A DNA stretch of 64,000 nucleotides, taken from NCBI GenBank assembly GCA_003342895.1, contig PTFA01000011.1, positions 7,093,081-7,157,080 on the forward strand, given 5' to 3'. Under the pieces are notes generated by a model. That model was given only the letters and a program-made list of their open reading frames with translations, had not been told where the DNA came from and ran no database searches. The position numbers and the translations under genes were made by a program. Source of the DNA: Casuarius casuarius (taxonomy: Eukaryota; Chordata; Aves; Casuariiformes; Casuariidae). This document shows, piece after piece, positions 34,801-48,699 of the stretch (its first letter is position 1; each line of letters starts with the position of its first letter).

Positions 34801-37800
34801 TTAACTATTCATTTTGCTACTGAATTTTTTTCCTGTGACAAAGGACTGTCACCTGCTCTTCTTGTGGCTGTGGACAGCGTACGCAAGCAGGTAATGATGA
34901 AAAATGGCTGGTTAATTTTAATTCTTGAAGGCATATTTATTAATTACAGAGAATATAATCAGATTGCAGTAGATGACCCTGGATGTTGATTGATGCTAGA
35001 TGTATGTAAGAGCATATCTTTCTTTTTTTAACAGAAGGATGAGGTAAACTGCTTTAGAAACACTTTTGAGGGCTGATTTGTTCTGTTATCACTCTATTCC
35101 TCTTTCTGTGTGTGTGTGGGAGTTTTGTACTGATAGTCTGGGAGTGTAAAGATGACTGTGGTAAAAAAATCTGAGGTTTTTAGGAATATCCTTGACTCAT
35201 TGTTTTTCACTCATCTTTGCAGGAAGACCCTGATAATGCTGTGGTAATGTCAGGGACAGCAGTGACATGACATGATGGCCAGGCCTATTTGCATCTTCAC
35301 TTCTGGCATAATTCTAGACAGCTGTATTATGGTAAATTAAAAAATGTAAACAGTAAATTTTACCTTGAAGCTTAAGTCAGCATCATTCTTTGGGCAAATC
35401 ATAACTTTCTGTGTTTGTTTAGGTCCATAAAAGGTCAGTGTCACTAAACTCTCATTCTGTGTGCCTTAGGGTTTCTTTTGCATACATACTTTTTTGTGCT
35501 TTTAGAAAATTTTTATGAAATTCCTGTACTTCTCTCTATCACTATGGTAGTATCTCTTTCTATCTAAATTTTCTATTAGCAATCAGCAATAAAGGCTCTC
35601 ATCTTAAGTCATTTTATATGTTAATGTTCTCTGTATCAGATCAAATGTAAAAAATAAATGCAATATGTGACTTAACCAGTACAATAACAGAACACACTAC
35701 TTTCATTTGAGTGCTGGCTATCTACATGATTAGAAGCTGCCATAAGCAGTAATAAAGGCTAATAGCCTGCTTTGCTGTTGCTGCTGTACTTGGTATTCTT
35801 TCTTGTCATCTTCTTTGAGATACATGCTGCAGGTATGTAACTAACTTCCATGGCAAGCTAATATGTAGCAAAGGCCAACCATTTGCTTGGCATAAACTGG
35901 AAAGCTCTGTCAACTTCAATGGAGGAACTCTGTGTCATACCAGCTGAGAGTCTTGTCTTGATTTTTTTGGTCACATACACAGTGGTGGCATGAAATTAAA
36001 GGGATTTAGGCCCATAATTTGGTTTATGAGCATCTGTTGGATCCTGTCTGTGCCATGGGGATAAGAAGGAATTTTGCAAAGATAGGCTGATAAGAAGGTT
36101 CATGTAACTCTTAAGACCATGCCTTTTGTATGACCAGGTTTTATGGTCACATAAATTGTCACACAATCCACAGTTTCATGGTATTTCCTTATCCCTATGC
36201 CTCCTTCTCTGTGCAGACATGTTTACCTATGCATATGAGATTGCTGGGTTTTTGTTTTCCTGGCAGAATCTGCATCTTCCATGTGTGTGCTTTCTGACTC
36301 TGCACACCAAACTGAGAACTTGCAAGGTGGTGTGGCACTTACTGCTAATCTTGTTATTCTCTGCCTACTTGATCTGAGGTGGTAGTACTAATGTTTTCAG
36401 CTAGTTTAGTTTGCTATTTCTCTACCTTTAAATAGCTCAAGTATCTGGTACTTTAAACTTTTGGGGACCATGTCCTCTGAATGATCACTGTGATACCAAC
36501 CTTAGGAAATAACTAAGCACTCCCCCTCCTCTCCCCCTTCCCCCTTCCCCCCCCCCCCAAAAAAAAAACCCAACAAGAACAAACAAACAAAAACCACGGA
36601 AAGCCTTCTGAGGAGCTTGTCTTAAAAATCAACCAAAGAGTCTGGTATTGGCCCTATGGATGCCCATTGCCATCCCAGAATTCTCCCCCTAATTTCAAAA
36701 CATAACTCCTAAATAGCCTCCTTTCAAAAGCAAATGCAAAGTGAGGAGGAAAAGAGCATTTCTATTCTGTCCAGTACAACAGAAAGATAGGCTTCTCTCT
36801 TCTCACCCCTTATCCTGTGATATTCTGAGACAATAACATTGGGCACTTATTTTTTCTCTGGGAATAGAAATCCTGTGTTGACACCTCAAAGCTGAATCTT
36901 TGATCACAGGATTTCTTGGCTACAGATGGAAGAAAGATCTTGTATTTGTCACTGAATGTCTGAACTACTTGGTTTCTAATATCTATTAGATTCTGAGATA
37001 CTATACTCTTCATTGGCTTCCGTAGTTAATGGCAGAGACTTGCATGCTAACTCATTGGATGTAGTTTTTTTCATTTATGTGCTGACACAAAATTAAGATA
37101 GTTATAATATATTCTACATTCTCTTTGGCATCCTTCCTCTTGAGTTTGTCCCTTCTTCCCTATATGAGATAGTGGCTGTATGGGAATCCATTGAACCTCT
37201 TAGCAACAAACAACCATCATATCTAAAAGACTTAAGACTAAATCTGTTCTTGTGGATATGAATTACTCTAAAGATAATCTGAATACAATACAAAAAGAGG
37301 GTGGGAGGGCTGCTAGTGGAAACTCTGTATAGTGACTGATCTCAGCCACACCAGTCTTAAATTCTTACTGGAAGATGTTATTCAACAAGTCTAAATTCCT
37401 ATACTTCCTAAGAGCTTCCTATGGAACCTCCTTTAATTCCCCTAAGAAAAGGAAGAAGGATTTTTAAGAAGTAGTATATGATTTTCCAGAAAAACATGTT
37501 CACTTTCTGAATGCTTTCATGGCCTGATTTAGAATAGTTACCTTGGTCTCTATAATCCCAAATCAGACCAAGGAAACTTTTTTACTTCCCACAGAAAAGA
37601 GCTCTGTGAGCTCTGTTTTCCCAGCTCAGATTTCCCCAATTCTTAATTGGTATGAAACCATAGTTACACAGGACTTACGTATTTGCAGTAATGTGAAGCC
37701 TATTGAGTCTGCTTATGTTCCTGAAGACTGGAAATGTACTTGAAAACAGAAAAGTAGGATTAAAAAAGATCCTCTGTTCAAGTTGGCAGTGCTGTGTCTA

Positions 37801-38289
37801 TGTAGCTATTCACCATAATGAACTAAATGGTGGTTATATAGACAGATGCCCAAGATGTGGTACTTTGTGAATATACTAATGGACTCTGGTCTGCATCACA
37901 GCGAGTACTCAAATGTGCAGAGCGGGACCTCTTCTGAAACAAACTCCAATTACGGANCTACAATTACCATACTCCAGTATGATAACTTTTTGTTGTGGGA
38001 CTGTATTGGTAATAGTGCATCTTAACTTTGAGATTAAGTTTTCATAAAACCAGGTAAACACAAGGGATAGAATGTAAGGATAATGACATTAGAACAAGTA
38101 GGAATAATTAGGCACCAAAAACAGATTTAAGCTGGAAAATTAAGTTTTCTCTTTCAGAGTCTTATTTGTGTTTATTGGATTCTGAAATAGGAATAGAGAG
38201 GGCCAAAAAAAAAAAAAAATCACCTTGTTACTTTCTGATGGAGCACAGTGCTTTTATTGAGGGGATTTTATGATGTGATGTGATGCCCT
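34801..38289. other. Unassigned AT-rich sequence
   Basis: No gene recognised. It contains a pyrimidine/C-run at 36520-36560 followed by an A run, and N at about 37957. A splice-like segment ending at 34890 (CAG then GTAATG) overlaps the end of the LINE-derived region and is not called. Confidence 0.5.
36523..36568. repeat. Pyrimidine tract with C13 and A10 runs
   Basis: C/T-only sequence ending in a long C run that passes directly into an A run. Low-complexity, length-unstable sequence. Confidence 0.8.
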
Positions 38290-38365
38290 TTACAACAAGG
38301 GGCTGGACTTGATGACCGAGAAAATCACTTTGCTCCAAACCTTAAAATGACCTCTTATCCTGTCT
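38290..38365 (+). mobile_element. Possible short CR1 3'-end relic
   Basis: Contains GGGGCTGGACTTGATGACC, close to the conserved segment near the 3' end of avian CR1, then decayed sequence. Short and diverged; orientation is + because the motif reads in the sense direction. Confidence 0.4.
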
Positions 38366-40377
38366 TCATAAAAGATCATGAAACTGTTCTTTAGGATCAC
38401 AATACTATGGAATTAGTGCCATGACTAAAGAGCAGTCATGGTAGAAACATCTCTTAAAAGGTCCAGGGTATTACTTTCATACTTCTGAAGACAGGGGACT
38501 TTTTTCATTTCCCTGCTATTATAATTTCACCGATGACTGCTTTCCTTTTCTCACTGTGAAGAACTTCTATTATCTGGCTTGCAGATATTGTTGAAAAGAA
38601 TAGTGTAGTATTTTATTAACTAGTTTGTTTATTATCTTGGTGTGATGCCAAGTTGGGAGTTCCAGATGTAACTCACTGAAACTCTCTGCGTGGGTCATAA
38701 CAGTGGAAGATTTAGTCTCACTAGCTACAGGGGGTCCATGCTTTCCAGTACACTTTTTTCTTCCTTTCTCTTTCCTTGTAGCAACCCTTTAATAGCGGAT
38801 ACATCATGATGCATAAAAAGATTTATTAGTTGCATTAAAACTTGCAGCATAAATAGCACAATATAAAATGAAGATAACCCTCTAGAGGCATTCATATCCC
38901 CAAGCTTCCTAATTACCCTAACTATGAAGACATCTCCTTCAGCAGCTTCCACTGGCTTAAAGAGATCATGCGGGAATTAGCTGGTGCTATTTTTAAAAGT
39001 CAGCAATTACAACCTCCTTCTACATAATCATGAATTACATGAGCATTCTGCCCACTGCCTACACAAGAACATGTTCCAACTCAGATGATATAATAGATGG
39101 CAGTAAAAAACTTCAAATCAAAAGGGGTCAGAAGAGCTTAAAGCTATGGCTACTTATAACACATTAAATTTCTGTCTCTAACAGATTTGCTGTACATGGA
39201 TTTCTAATTTGACTTTTTAAAATTATTTTTTAACTTAATTTCATATAAATTAGTACCACAGTAAATTTCCACAAAAGATGTCACCACTTGGAATTATTAC
39301 TGAGCAGTTGATTTCCAGGATTTCTGGTGAAGGTTTTTTTCTTTTTCTTCCAAGTTCTTCTCTGAAAGATGTATGCTTTCTAATTGGGTTTGGCATTTTA
39401 TTGCCAAGCTTTCTTTGTTGTTCTGTTGGTAATTTGTAAATGTGTTATGATTTGTCTGATCACATGATGACATATAAAAATAGCTCTAAGTATTCTGTTA
39501 ATGTAACATGATAATACAGATGAAAGATATGGTCTTGAAGTGCATCTGAGATTTACTTGTTATTTAGAAATTTCACTGTTGTTCTTTCTAGCCTTATTTA
39601 AAGAAAATTATCTGGGGGGGGAGGGGAGAGAGTGAAACCCTATTTATGTTTTTTTCAGTATATTGAATTTTTATTTGTAGTATCCTTATGAACAGACTTT
39701 AATTTTTGTATATGCTTCACTTCTGTTTAGTTCACTAAACGGAAATACATGCCTTAAAGACTTTTTTTCTTTTAACAACTTCACTGGATTCAGTTGCTTA
39801 TTAGCATAGTTCAAAGTGACAGTAAAAGCTGAACAACTTAGCATCCGTACTTAGCAAATTCATAATGGAAATCAACAATCCAAACACATGGACTGAGCAT
39901 TAAACATAAGCTAAAACTAGGAACTTAGGATAACAACTCTTACTAGAACTGATTTCTTCTTCCCTTTCCCTTCCTGGTGAAGTGATACTGTCTTATGAAT
40001 ATAGTCCTGATATAGTATGTTGCTCATTTTAATACAGGCTTTTATCTTAAAAACCCTAGTTCATTCAATGTCTATAAAAATCACTCTTCAGTCTTCTGTA
40101 TTTGATCTCTCTGTGTTTGTTGAGCCAGGCTCTAAAAGGGTAGTCTGTAGTCTTTTTTTGTTGGTGGTCATTTCTTATTTCCAAATGTGAAATTAGTGCT
40201 ATAACAACTGAAGATACCTTTAAGCTAAAACATCATTCAGCATCATTGTAGGTTTTCCCTACAGAAGAAACATATGGCCCTCTACAAAGTCAAAGAAGTG
40301 TGAAGAAAAACTATTACAGACATTTCCAGTTTTTGTTGACCCTTCTTTATCAAATATGAATTTATTTAAATGTTGCA
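38366..40377. other. Unassigned AT-rich sequence
   Basis: No gene recognised. A G-rich patch lies near 39614-39628. The right edge abuts the CR1 3' end. Confidence 0.5.
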
Positions 40378-42540
40378 GGATCACAGAACATTTGAGGTTG
40401 GAAGGGACCTCTGGAAATCATCTAGTCTAACCCTTCTGCTCAAGCAGGGTCACTTACAGCAGGTTGCCCAGCACCCTGTCCAGATGGCTTTTGAATATCT
40501 CAAAGGATGGAGACTCCACAACCTCTAGGCAATCTGTTCCAGTGCTCAGTCACCCTCACAAGAAAAAAAGGTGGNTTTTTTGTTTTTTATTTTTTTTAAT
40601 ATATGTTCAGATGGAACTTCCTGTGTTTCAGCTTGTGCCTGTTGCCTCTTGTCCTGTCACTGGACACCACTGAAAAGAGTCTGGCTGCCTCCTCTTTACA
40701 CCCTCTCTTCAGAGGCTTATATGCATTGGTAAGATCCCCCCTCAGTCTTCCCTGCTCTCAGCCTTTCCTCATATGAGAGATGCTCCAGTCCCCTCATCAT
40801 CTTAGTAGCACTTTGCTGGACTGGCTCCAGTAGCTCCATGTTTCTCTTATACTGAGAAGCCCAGAACTGGACACAGTACTCCAGATGCAGCCTCACCAGG
40901 GCTGATTAGAGGGGCAGGATCGCCTCCCTTTTCCTGCTGGCTGTGCTCTTCCTAACACAGGCCAGAATACCATTCGCCGTTTTGACCACAAGAGCACCTT
41001 GCTGGCTCATGGTCAATCTGTTGTCCACCAGGACTCCCAGGTCTGTCTCTGCAGAGCTGCTTTCCAGCAGGTCAATCCTCAGCCTTTACTGGTACATGGG
41101 GTTATTCTTTCCCGAGTACAGGACTCAATGAGGTTCCCTCTGCCCATCTCTGCAGCCTAAGTCCCTCTGAATGGCAGCACAGCTCTCTGGGGTATCGGGT
41201 ACTCCTCCCAGTTTTGTATCATCAGCAAACTTGCTGAGAGTGCACTCTGTCCCTTCATCCAGATCACTGATGAACAAGTAGAACAGGATTGGCCTCAGTA
41301 TTGACCCCTGGGGGACACTGCTAGCTATAGGCTTCCAACTGAACTTTATGCTNCTGATCACAACCCTCTGAGGTTGTCCTTTTGTTGTCCTTGTTGTCCT
41401 TGACATCCCTTGCCAGAATAAACTGCAGATGGGCCTTGGCCTTTCTAGTTCCATCCCTGCATCCTCAAACAATGTCCCTGTATTACTCCCAGGTTACCTG
41501 TCCCTGCTTCCATCTTCTGTATACTTCGTTCTTCTGTTTGAGTTTTGCCAGGAGCTCCTCATTCATCTGTGCAGGTCTCCTGCCCCCTTTGCTTGACTTC
41601 TTGCTCATTGGGATGAACTGTTCTTTAGCTTAGATGAGGTCATCGTTGAATAGCAATGAGCTTTCTTGGATACCTCTTCCTTCTAGGGCCCTGTCCCATG
41701 GGATTCTTCCAAGCATGTCCCTGAAGAGGCTAAAATCTTCCTCCTAAAATCCAGGGTTGTGATCCTGTTTTTCATTTTGCTCCCGTCTCAGGATTCTGAA
41801 CTCCACCATCTCATGATCACTGCAGCCAAGGTTGCCCCCAACCTTCACATCTCCAACCAGCCCTTCTTCGTTTGTAAGTATGAGGTCCAGCAGAGCATTT
41901 CTTCTTGCTGTCTCCTCTATCACCTGTGTCAGAAAGCTGTCATCAGTGCTCTCCAGGAACCTTCTGGATTGTTTACGCCTTGCTCCATTGTCCCTCTAGC
42001 AGATATCGGGGTGGTTGAAGTCCCTCATTGGGACCAGGCCCTGCAAATGTAAGCCTACTTCCAGCTGTCTGTAGAAGTCCTTACCTACTTCCTGATCAGG
42101 TGGCCTGTAGCAAACACCCACAACAGTATGACCTGTGCTAGTCTGCCCCTTAGTCTTTACCCACAAGCTCTCAGGCAGCCCCTAGGCTGTTTACCCCTAG
42201 GCAGAGCTACATGTGTTCCAGCTGCCCTTTTGCACAAAGGGCAGCTCCTCCTCCTCACCTTCCTGGCCTGTCCTTCCTAAAGAGCCTGCATCTGTCCATT
42301 GCAGTCACTTATGTGTCAATTATGTGCATACAGTAAAGCAAAAGAATGTTACTGCTGTTGATACTTAAGGGGGCAGCAATTTCCTCCTGCTCTTCAATAC
42401 TGAGGATCTCCAGCTCTTCAGCTAGACAACTGCCTCGTCTCGTCCTTCTACTGATGGGCAGTTCCTTAGCACCTGAGCCCCTTCTGCAGTGCTCCCTGCT
42501 TTTCCCCCCCCCCCTTCACTGCAAAAGCACAGCAACTGGC
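40378..42540 (-). mobile_element. CR1 LINE copy on the - strand with an internal ORF2 deletion
   Basis: The 3' end lies at the left: the + strand starts GGATCACAGAACATTTGAGG, the antisense form of the conserved avian CR1 terminus. Reading on the - strand from the right, one meets the endonuclease region (GVCYRPPDQE; GDFN mutated to RDFN; SDHEMVE intact near 41803-41823). Next is the linker to about 41395, then a jump straight into the reverse transcriptase ([21 protein letters not shown] near 41206-41232 with both catalytic Asp retained), and last the 3' UTR. Compared with the copy at 53.9 kb, about 750 bp between linker and mid-RT is missing at about 41350-41395. A T-rich tract with an N interrupts the 3' region at 40555-40605. 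Frames are broken, so the copy is inactive. Confidence 0.85.
41125..41352 (-). pseudogene. CR1 reverse-transcriptase fragment retaining the FADD motif
   Basis: A - strand open segment with [12 protein letters not shown], then [12 protein letters not shown], the palm catalytic motif of non-LTR reverse transcriptases, and DLDEGTECT between them. It is flanked upstream by the deletion junction and an N at about 41353. Part of the LINE copy, not a host gene. Downstream the frame enters the region after RT and is lost. Confidence 0.75.
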
Positions 42541-45500
42541 TATTCAAGATTTATCTTGAATAAGCTCCATTGCATGCTCCTGCTCAACCATCTTGTTCCT
42601 TGGAGTTTTACCAAGTTATCAGGCTTCTTCCTGTTAAGGAATTTTACCAAGATGTTCCACATGTTTTTCTCTCACATTTGCTTCAGTGGTAAAAACTGAA
42701 AAATCAGTTATCCTTTCTGAAATTAACTGGAAAGCCAGAAATTGAAAACAATAAAAAGACAGGGTAGAAACCCAACTGAGTTCACAAAAACATACAAATG
42801 CTTTCCTTTAATATATCTCCAACTATTCAGAATAAAAGATACGTACCCTGCATGTAGTCGGAAGATAAAGCATATATACGAAGAGGTCACTGTAAAAGTG
42901 GATTGGAGTGCATTCTAGGAATCAATAGTTTAAGATAAAAACGCAAGGTGAAACATACAAAAATATTTTTCAAAACCTGGGACTACATGGAAATAAGAAA
43001 CAGTCTGCTCAGTTTGTTCTTAAATCATCCTTAGCATCATGAGGCCTGCTATCTTGTATAGATATGCTAATTATTGCGGTCAATTTTTCCTAGTACCTAC
43101 AACAAATTTTATTTCTACTGTGTCTAGCATAAGAATGTGCATTAAGCTTTCTAAGTAAATATATAAATGCTGCATTACTTTATAGGAGTACCAATTGTTA
43201 ACTGTGTTTAGATATAACTTTATTTGTCTCTGAAATACAGAATATATAGAATTTTACAGAAAGAAGGTTGATAATAAAACCAGGGATGATAACTAGGGAT
43301 CAAACTTATTAGCAGTGTCTCATGCTTTCAAAGTGTTCAGGTGGTCTAATAGCTTATTTTTCATTTTCAGAACATTTTTATGAACTAGGATTTTACTTCC
43401 AGGAATGCTGGCATCTTTCTTTAATGGGACTGCCCAGTAAGTTTTGTAGATGGGGCACTGCCTAAGCTGTAGGTGCCTGGCTCTGAGTGAAATATAGAAC
43501 CATCTGTGACATATGCATACTCTATACTGTTCATACATAGTCCACAGATGAATAAGGGGCTTGAAAGTGGAATGCAGACAACCACCACAGTTAGCAGAGG
43601 TGCACTTAGCTGTGTTCTGGAGAACTGCTGAGCATGTAACAGGAGTATCTTGCCCTTCTCTGGGCTAAGATAGCTGATTTAGGACTTTAGGAATATGCCT
43701 TTATGTACTTTAAATGAAAAGCCTAAATCTTTTTTGAAGACTAATGATTTAAAACTGTTATGAGCAAGGATTGCCTGTGTATGTGCACATGCATGCCTAC
43801 ATTTAGGTAGACCTAAACTGAAGCCTTCAGTCCATGAACTGAAAAATTTTTAAAAAATGAGCAAAAAATCTGAAGGGTATCTATCTTAAGGTTAGCAAAA
43901 TAGCTTTAAAAATATTTGAAGTCTATAAATACAAGTCACTCAGCTCAATAATTTGGTATCGTGATATAATAAACTCAGTGTTTTTCAGTGAGACACCAAA
44001 ATTCAATGTATACTCCAGATCAGAAACCTATAATTTTTGGTATGGTGCAGCACTCAAAGGAATTTCTCTTTTTCTAATATTGAGGTACAGCTCAAAGGCA
44101 TCTTCAAGTGAAACATTCTTTCTTGGACTGCTGCTGTGCGGGTAAAAGGAGTTGGAATGTGGTAATTGAGGAAAGTCAGAAATTACGACTACAAGTAGAA
44201 AAGGTGGAAACAACTGGTAACAATTAAAGGTTACGGAGTGCTGACAACTTGGATGATGGAGATGCTTAGGGCTGGAGATATGGAAAGGCATAGGTGAAGA
44301 AGAGAATTTTCTTTTTCTGTCTTTATTTCTGTAGAATTTATAAGAAGTAAGGGAATGCTTATTATGTTCACTTCTTGTTTTCCTTGGAACTTCTCAGAAG
44401 TCTGCAAAAGCAGTGTAGTCTTGACTTTTGGGGAAGACCTTTTTGCTTTTCTTGCTCTGATAGACTTCTGTACGACAGCATTTATGAAGTATATTATACA
44501 AACTACATCTTATGCAATGCCCGTTATTTATGATGGAGAAACTCAACTGTATAGTCCCCCTTTTGGAAAGCACATTAACTTGTCATATTCATCCAGAACT
44601 TGCTGACTCTGACTATTAACTGCTTTAATGCTACAATTGTACAATAGTCTTTCAAATACACACATTAGAACCAAGTTTATTATATTAGCCAAAATGATAA
44701 TTTCCCAATAGAGCTGAGAAGTAATTCACTGGAACAGTTTCTCCCCAGCCTTGGGAATAATTTTAAAACTTTTTTAAATGAATGTGTGTGTTCATAAAAA
44801 CATTTGTCACATCATTCTGAATATACTTCAGCTTCTGAGTTGCTGTGAGTGGTTCTTGATCCAATCCTTGTAACTTGCTTTGAGCAACTTACTGTCAATC
44901 AGCATATAGCACCTGTCTCCTGACTGGTTACACTATCTTCTAAAATCAGGTCTTCTATGAGAATATGGATAACTTGCCATTTGAAATGCATGCCCCTTAA
45001 ACTTCCTTTTTGCAATATTCAGTACAAACTTTGTTTTGTAGAATGTCAGTGACTTTAAATTTTATTTGCTAGAATGTTGATGAACATATATATATATATA
45101 TTATTAATATATATGTATATTAATGAATCAGTATAGCAACACTTCTCATGGTTAGTGACTTGAGCTAACAGGAAAGAAAAATCTGACAAAGCCAGGTCAG
45201 TATATTTCTGATTTATCTTGTAAAATCCAATTTTTTGCTGTTTTTTCCTGTGGCTTTAGTCTTTGGACTGAACTGGAAGCATTCAAGCAAGTTAACAGCC
45301 CACGTAAATTGAAGGACAGGCCATTACTAAGAAATGCTATTCCAAGTCCCTTCTGTAGTAGCCACAGAAGGTTCTAAAAATTCAGTCACAGCTTTCTAAA
45401 TAACTTTGTCAATTATTTATCTGTCTAGTACAGGCAGTCCTACTGAAGCTCAGTAAAATTGAAAATGGCATAGATGCACCCTCAGTGCTAGAAGAGTAGA

Positions 45501-48500
45501 CAGGTTAGCTTTTCCTGAAAAAGGAGGAAATAACTCTCATACCCCTGCCCCTTATATTATGAACAAACACAACTTCATTAGCTCACACTCTAGATGAGTG
45601 GGAGAGAATTTAAAATCTGAAGAGTCAAGTTTCCTTGACTTATTTCCCTTCTTGATGTATGACCTTCAGTATCAGTCAAGTCAGTATCAATCAGTCAGTA
45701 TCAAGTTGCTCATTTCTACTACAGAAGAAAGAAATAGTAGAAATCACTAGACTTTTTGGTTGAAGCTGAGCAGATAGTAATGCTTGAGGCAATAAAGTTT
45801 TCTGAAACAGAATGATGAGAGTTAGCTGCTACATACAGATGGGCCATGTGTCCGCTTGTGCCAGATCCTGAACTTTTATTGTGATCCTAATGGAGTCAAC
45901 TGAATGTTATCCAAGGACTGGCTTTGGTCCTTTGTGAATGCCTCTTGCTAACTGTTAGTTGTGCAATATCTGGCACGTTTCTACTACTTTCAGCTTGCTC
46001 TGGTTACATAGAGGTAGCCTCAAAGACATTTGGTTGAAAAGAGTTCTCAGTTTAAAAAAAGAAAAAGAGGGGGGAGGGAAGAGGCAGAGGGGACTAAACA
46101 GATGGCTCTTGGCCAGTAGATCAATAGAGAGCATTTCTCTAAAGAAGAATGTGGGTTTTCTGGTATGGACGATGTAGGAGTTTTCTAATACTCTTTTCGA
46201 AATGCACTTTTTTCTTTATTGCTCACATGATGCATAGATTACAGCTAAGTGATTTCAGCTTAGCATGTGTTGGAGGATGGGTTGGTGTTGTGTAAGTGTT
46301 GTGAATTTCTGATAAGTATTTACAAGTCACACTCTGCTTTATGATTTGGTATCCCAGGGTAGTTCATGTAAACAATGTGTAAAATCAGAGATTTCATGTC
46401 CAAGGTGACATAAAATTACTCCTGAACTTGAAGAGTTATTACTAATCACAACAAGTTTTTTTCTGTTTGTTTGTTTCCTGGAAAATTTCCCTGCAGTATG
46501 TATTTCTTTCCAGAAAGCAGATTAGTAAGCTGCCTGCTAAGTACCTTCTGACAGAATGAGAGTGAAGCTTCCAGTAAAAGTGTTGATTTTCTTTCATTGC
46601 CATGTTTGCAAGTATGCATGTAGTAAATGAACTGAATGTGCTTTTAAGGAATCAAGAATAAGCATTTATGAATTTTCCCTAGTGTAATTTTGTTTCTTTG
46701 TTCAATAGTCTTGCCTTCTTCCTTCATATAACTTTTATAACAGAACATTTTCTATGAATGACAAAGCAAATGCTTCCGCTCATTCCCTCTAATCACATCA
46801 ATTTCAAGACATGGGTTAATCAGGCTACAAAAAAGTTCTGGGATAAGTTAGTTTAGAAAAAGAGTAGTCAGTCCATTTCTTCAACCATGGTTCAGTCATA
46901 GTCTCTGAAGGATACCATGACTGTTAACACAGTGATTNTTATGGGCTGAATACATCAGTCTCACCTGTGTAGTTGCACAACATGCGATGACCAAAATATA
47001 CACTACTTTTATATGAAATGTAAGATTCTGTATATGGATTAGAATGCAATTGCATGTGGCAGGAAAGAGTAAAACAAGTTAAGTTTTTTTGCTAGGATTT
47101 TGCAGGAGTATTAAATGCTGCCATTAATGGATGATAATAAACTTTCTGCTCAGGAGAATGATTAATTTAGGGCCCAACACTTGATTTAATTATCCTAGTG
47201 GATTCAATGATCTACAAAGGCAGGCATAGGAGATGGTCGCCCAAGGTATTGTGGCAGAAAATATGTAGTATTCAGTACATTAAAGTAGCAGAATATGGCC
47301 ATGACAACCTTAAAGAACTGAAGCAATAGTGACTTCAGAGTTGCATAAAAATCATGCCCTGCTTAGAACCAGGGCTTTTTGTAGCTAATTACTTTCCAAT
47401 GCATTACTGTTTAAGCAAGCCAACAGAGGCATATGAAGCAGTTCTGAAGTAGAGTTTCTGAGAAATCAAAAAAACCATGATAATCCTGGGAAACTGCTTT
47501 TCCTATTGCTTTCACAAATCCATTATTTTGCTTGAATACCAGCCCCTTGAACTGGACCATGTAAAGTGCAAAAATAGAAATGAGACAATTAACTAGTCTG
47601 TGTAATACTTATTCTGGTTTGCAAATATATATAAGTGGATCTATAATATATAATCTAGTAATTTTTTGAAAAGGATATGTCATGCATTGACTAAAGGAAT
47701 TGGTTTTGGGGAGGCAGAAAGTATTTAGACATAGTGGAGCAGGTCAAAATTCTTTCACCTAAGACAAGTCAGAATTTTGATCCAGTGAAAGTAAGTTTTG
47801 TGTTCTGAACTGCTTATCTTATGAAACCTATTTTTGGGGAGTGTGGGGGGACTAAATTCATTTGCTCTTCCTCCTTTCCTTTCCTGTGTTTGAAAAAAGA
47901 GTATGGAAGGTGAAAGCAATAGATTGGGAGAAGTTGGAAGTGATAGGTTTCTGGAAAAGTCTAGCACTCTGATTGTAATAGTTGACTAGGAAAAATGTTT
48001 AAGTACTTCAGGTGCCTAACGTGTTATGAAGAAGAAAATACTTTTTCAATCTGAAGAGGTATAGTACAACTTAAACTTTGTTCAAAAGGTACGTTAGGAG
48101 GTGGGGGAAGCAGATGGGAGATCTTTCATTTTGGAGGGGAGCTACTTTCTTTCCATTTTCTTCCATTTCATTTTACTTGAAAAGCAGGAAAAATAAGAAT
48201 TTGTGACATATTTAGCTACCCAATTAACTCTGAGTTTGTGATACTTCCTGATTGGCCGTTTGTCTACAGAAAAGCCAGGTGGATATAAAGTTTCTGAGTT
48301 GGGGCTATTTCTAATATAAATACATACAGTTCCTAAAATGCTGGCACTCTGATCTCAATAGACTGCTTCAGGGCTAAAACTAGATAGGAAAGAAGAGGTT
48401 TTCAAACTGGCTTTTTTTGTCTTAAGCTTCTCAGGTCAAGCAGTTGCTTATTTGTTTGAGGCATTGACTATTGTTCCCTACCTTCTAGCTCTTTGTTTTT

Positions 48501-48636
48501 GAGGAAACCTCAATTTAATAAAATTAGTGAAGACCACCAAAAGTTACCTGGCTGTGGAATATATACAGAATATATAAGAAAAATAATACATAATGTAAAC
48601 CTTGTACTATTTGTGTTATTTCTTCCTTCTTTTTAG
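42541..48636. other. Unassigned AT-rich sequence
   Basis: About 6 kb with no recognisable gene or transposon. It includes a TA repeat at 45087-45121, short direct repeats of TCAGTCAGTATCAA near 45680-45700, and N at about 46938. Chance open frames only. Confidence 0.5.
45087..45121. repeat. (TA)n-rich tract
   Basis: ATATATATATATAT followed by TTATTAATATATATGTATAT. Simple AT repeat able to form cruciforms. Confidence 0.8.
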
Positions 48637-48699
48637 GCAATCGGAAAAGAGAACTTCAGAAATACTCTTCTGCTCATTTCTGTAGCAGAAAATATTCAA
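48637..48699 (+). CDS. Candidate coding exon, 63 nt, unknown gene
   Basis: A good acceptor (TTTCTTCCTTCTTTTTAG) precedes 63 nt open in phase 0 for 21 codons, followed by a GTAGGT donor. The peptide begins AIGKENFRNT and continues with an aliphatic LLLISVAENIQ segment. It is symmetric (phase 0 to 0), like 15244-15426, 20957-20989 and 53694-53855 on the same strand. No family recognised. It is short enough that openness by chance is likely; the shared phase is the interesting point. Confidence 0.3.

Noticed and set aside
41125..41472. 115-codon - strand frame as a host gene
   Set aside because: It is CR1 reverse transcriptase with the FADD motif inside a truncated LINE.
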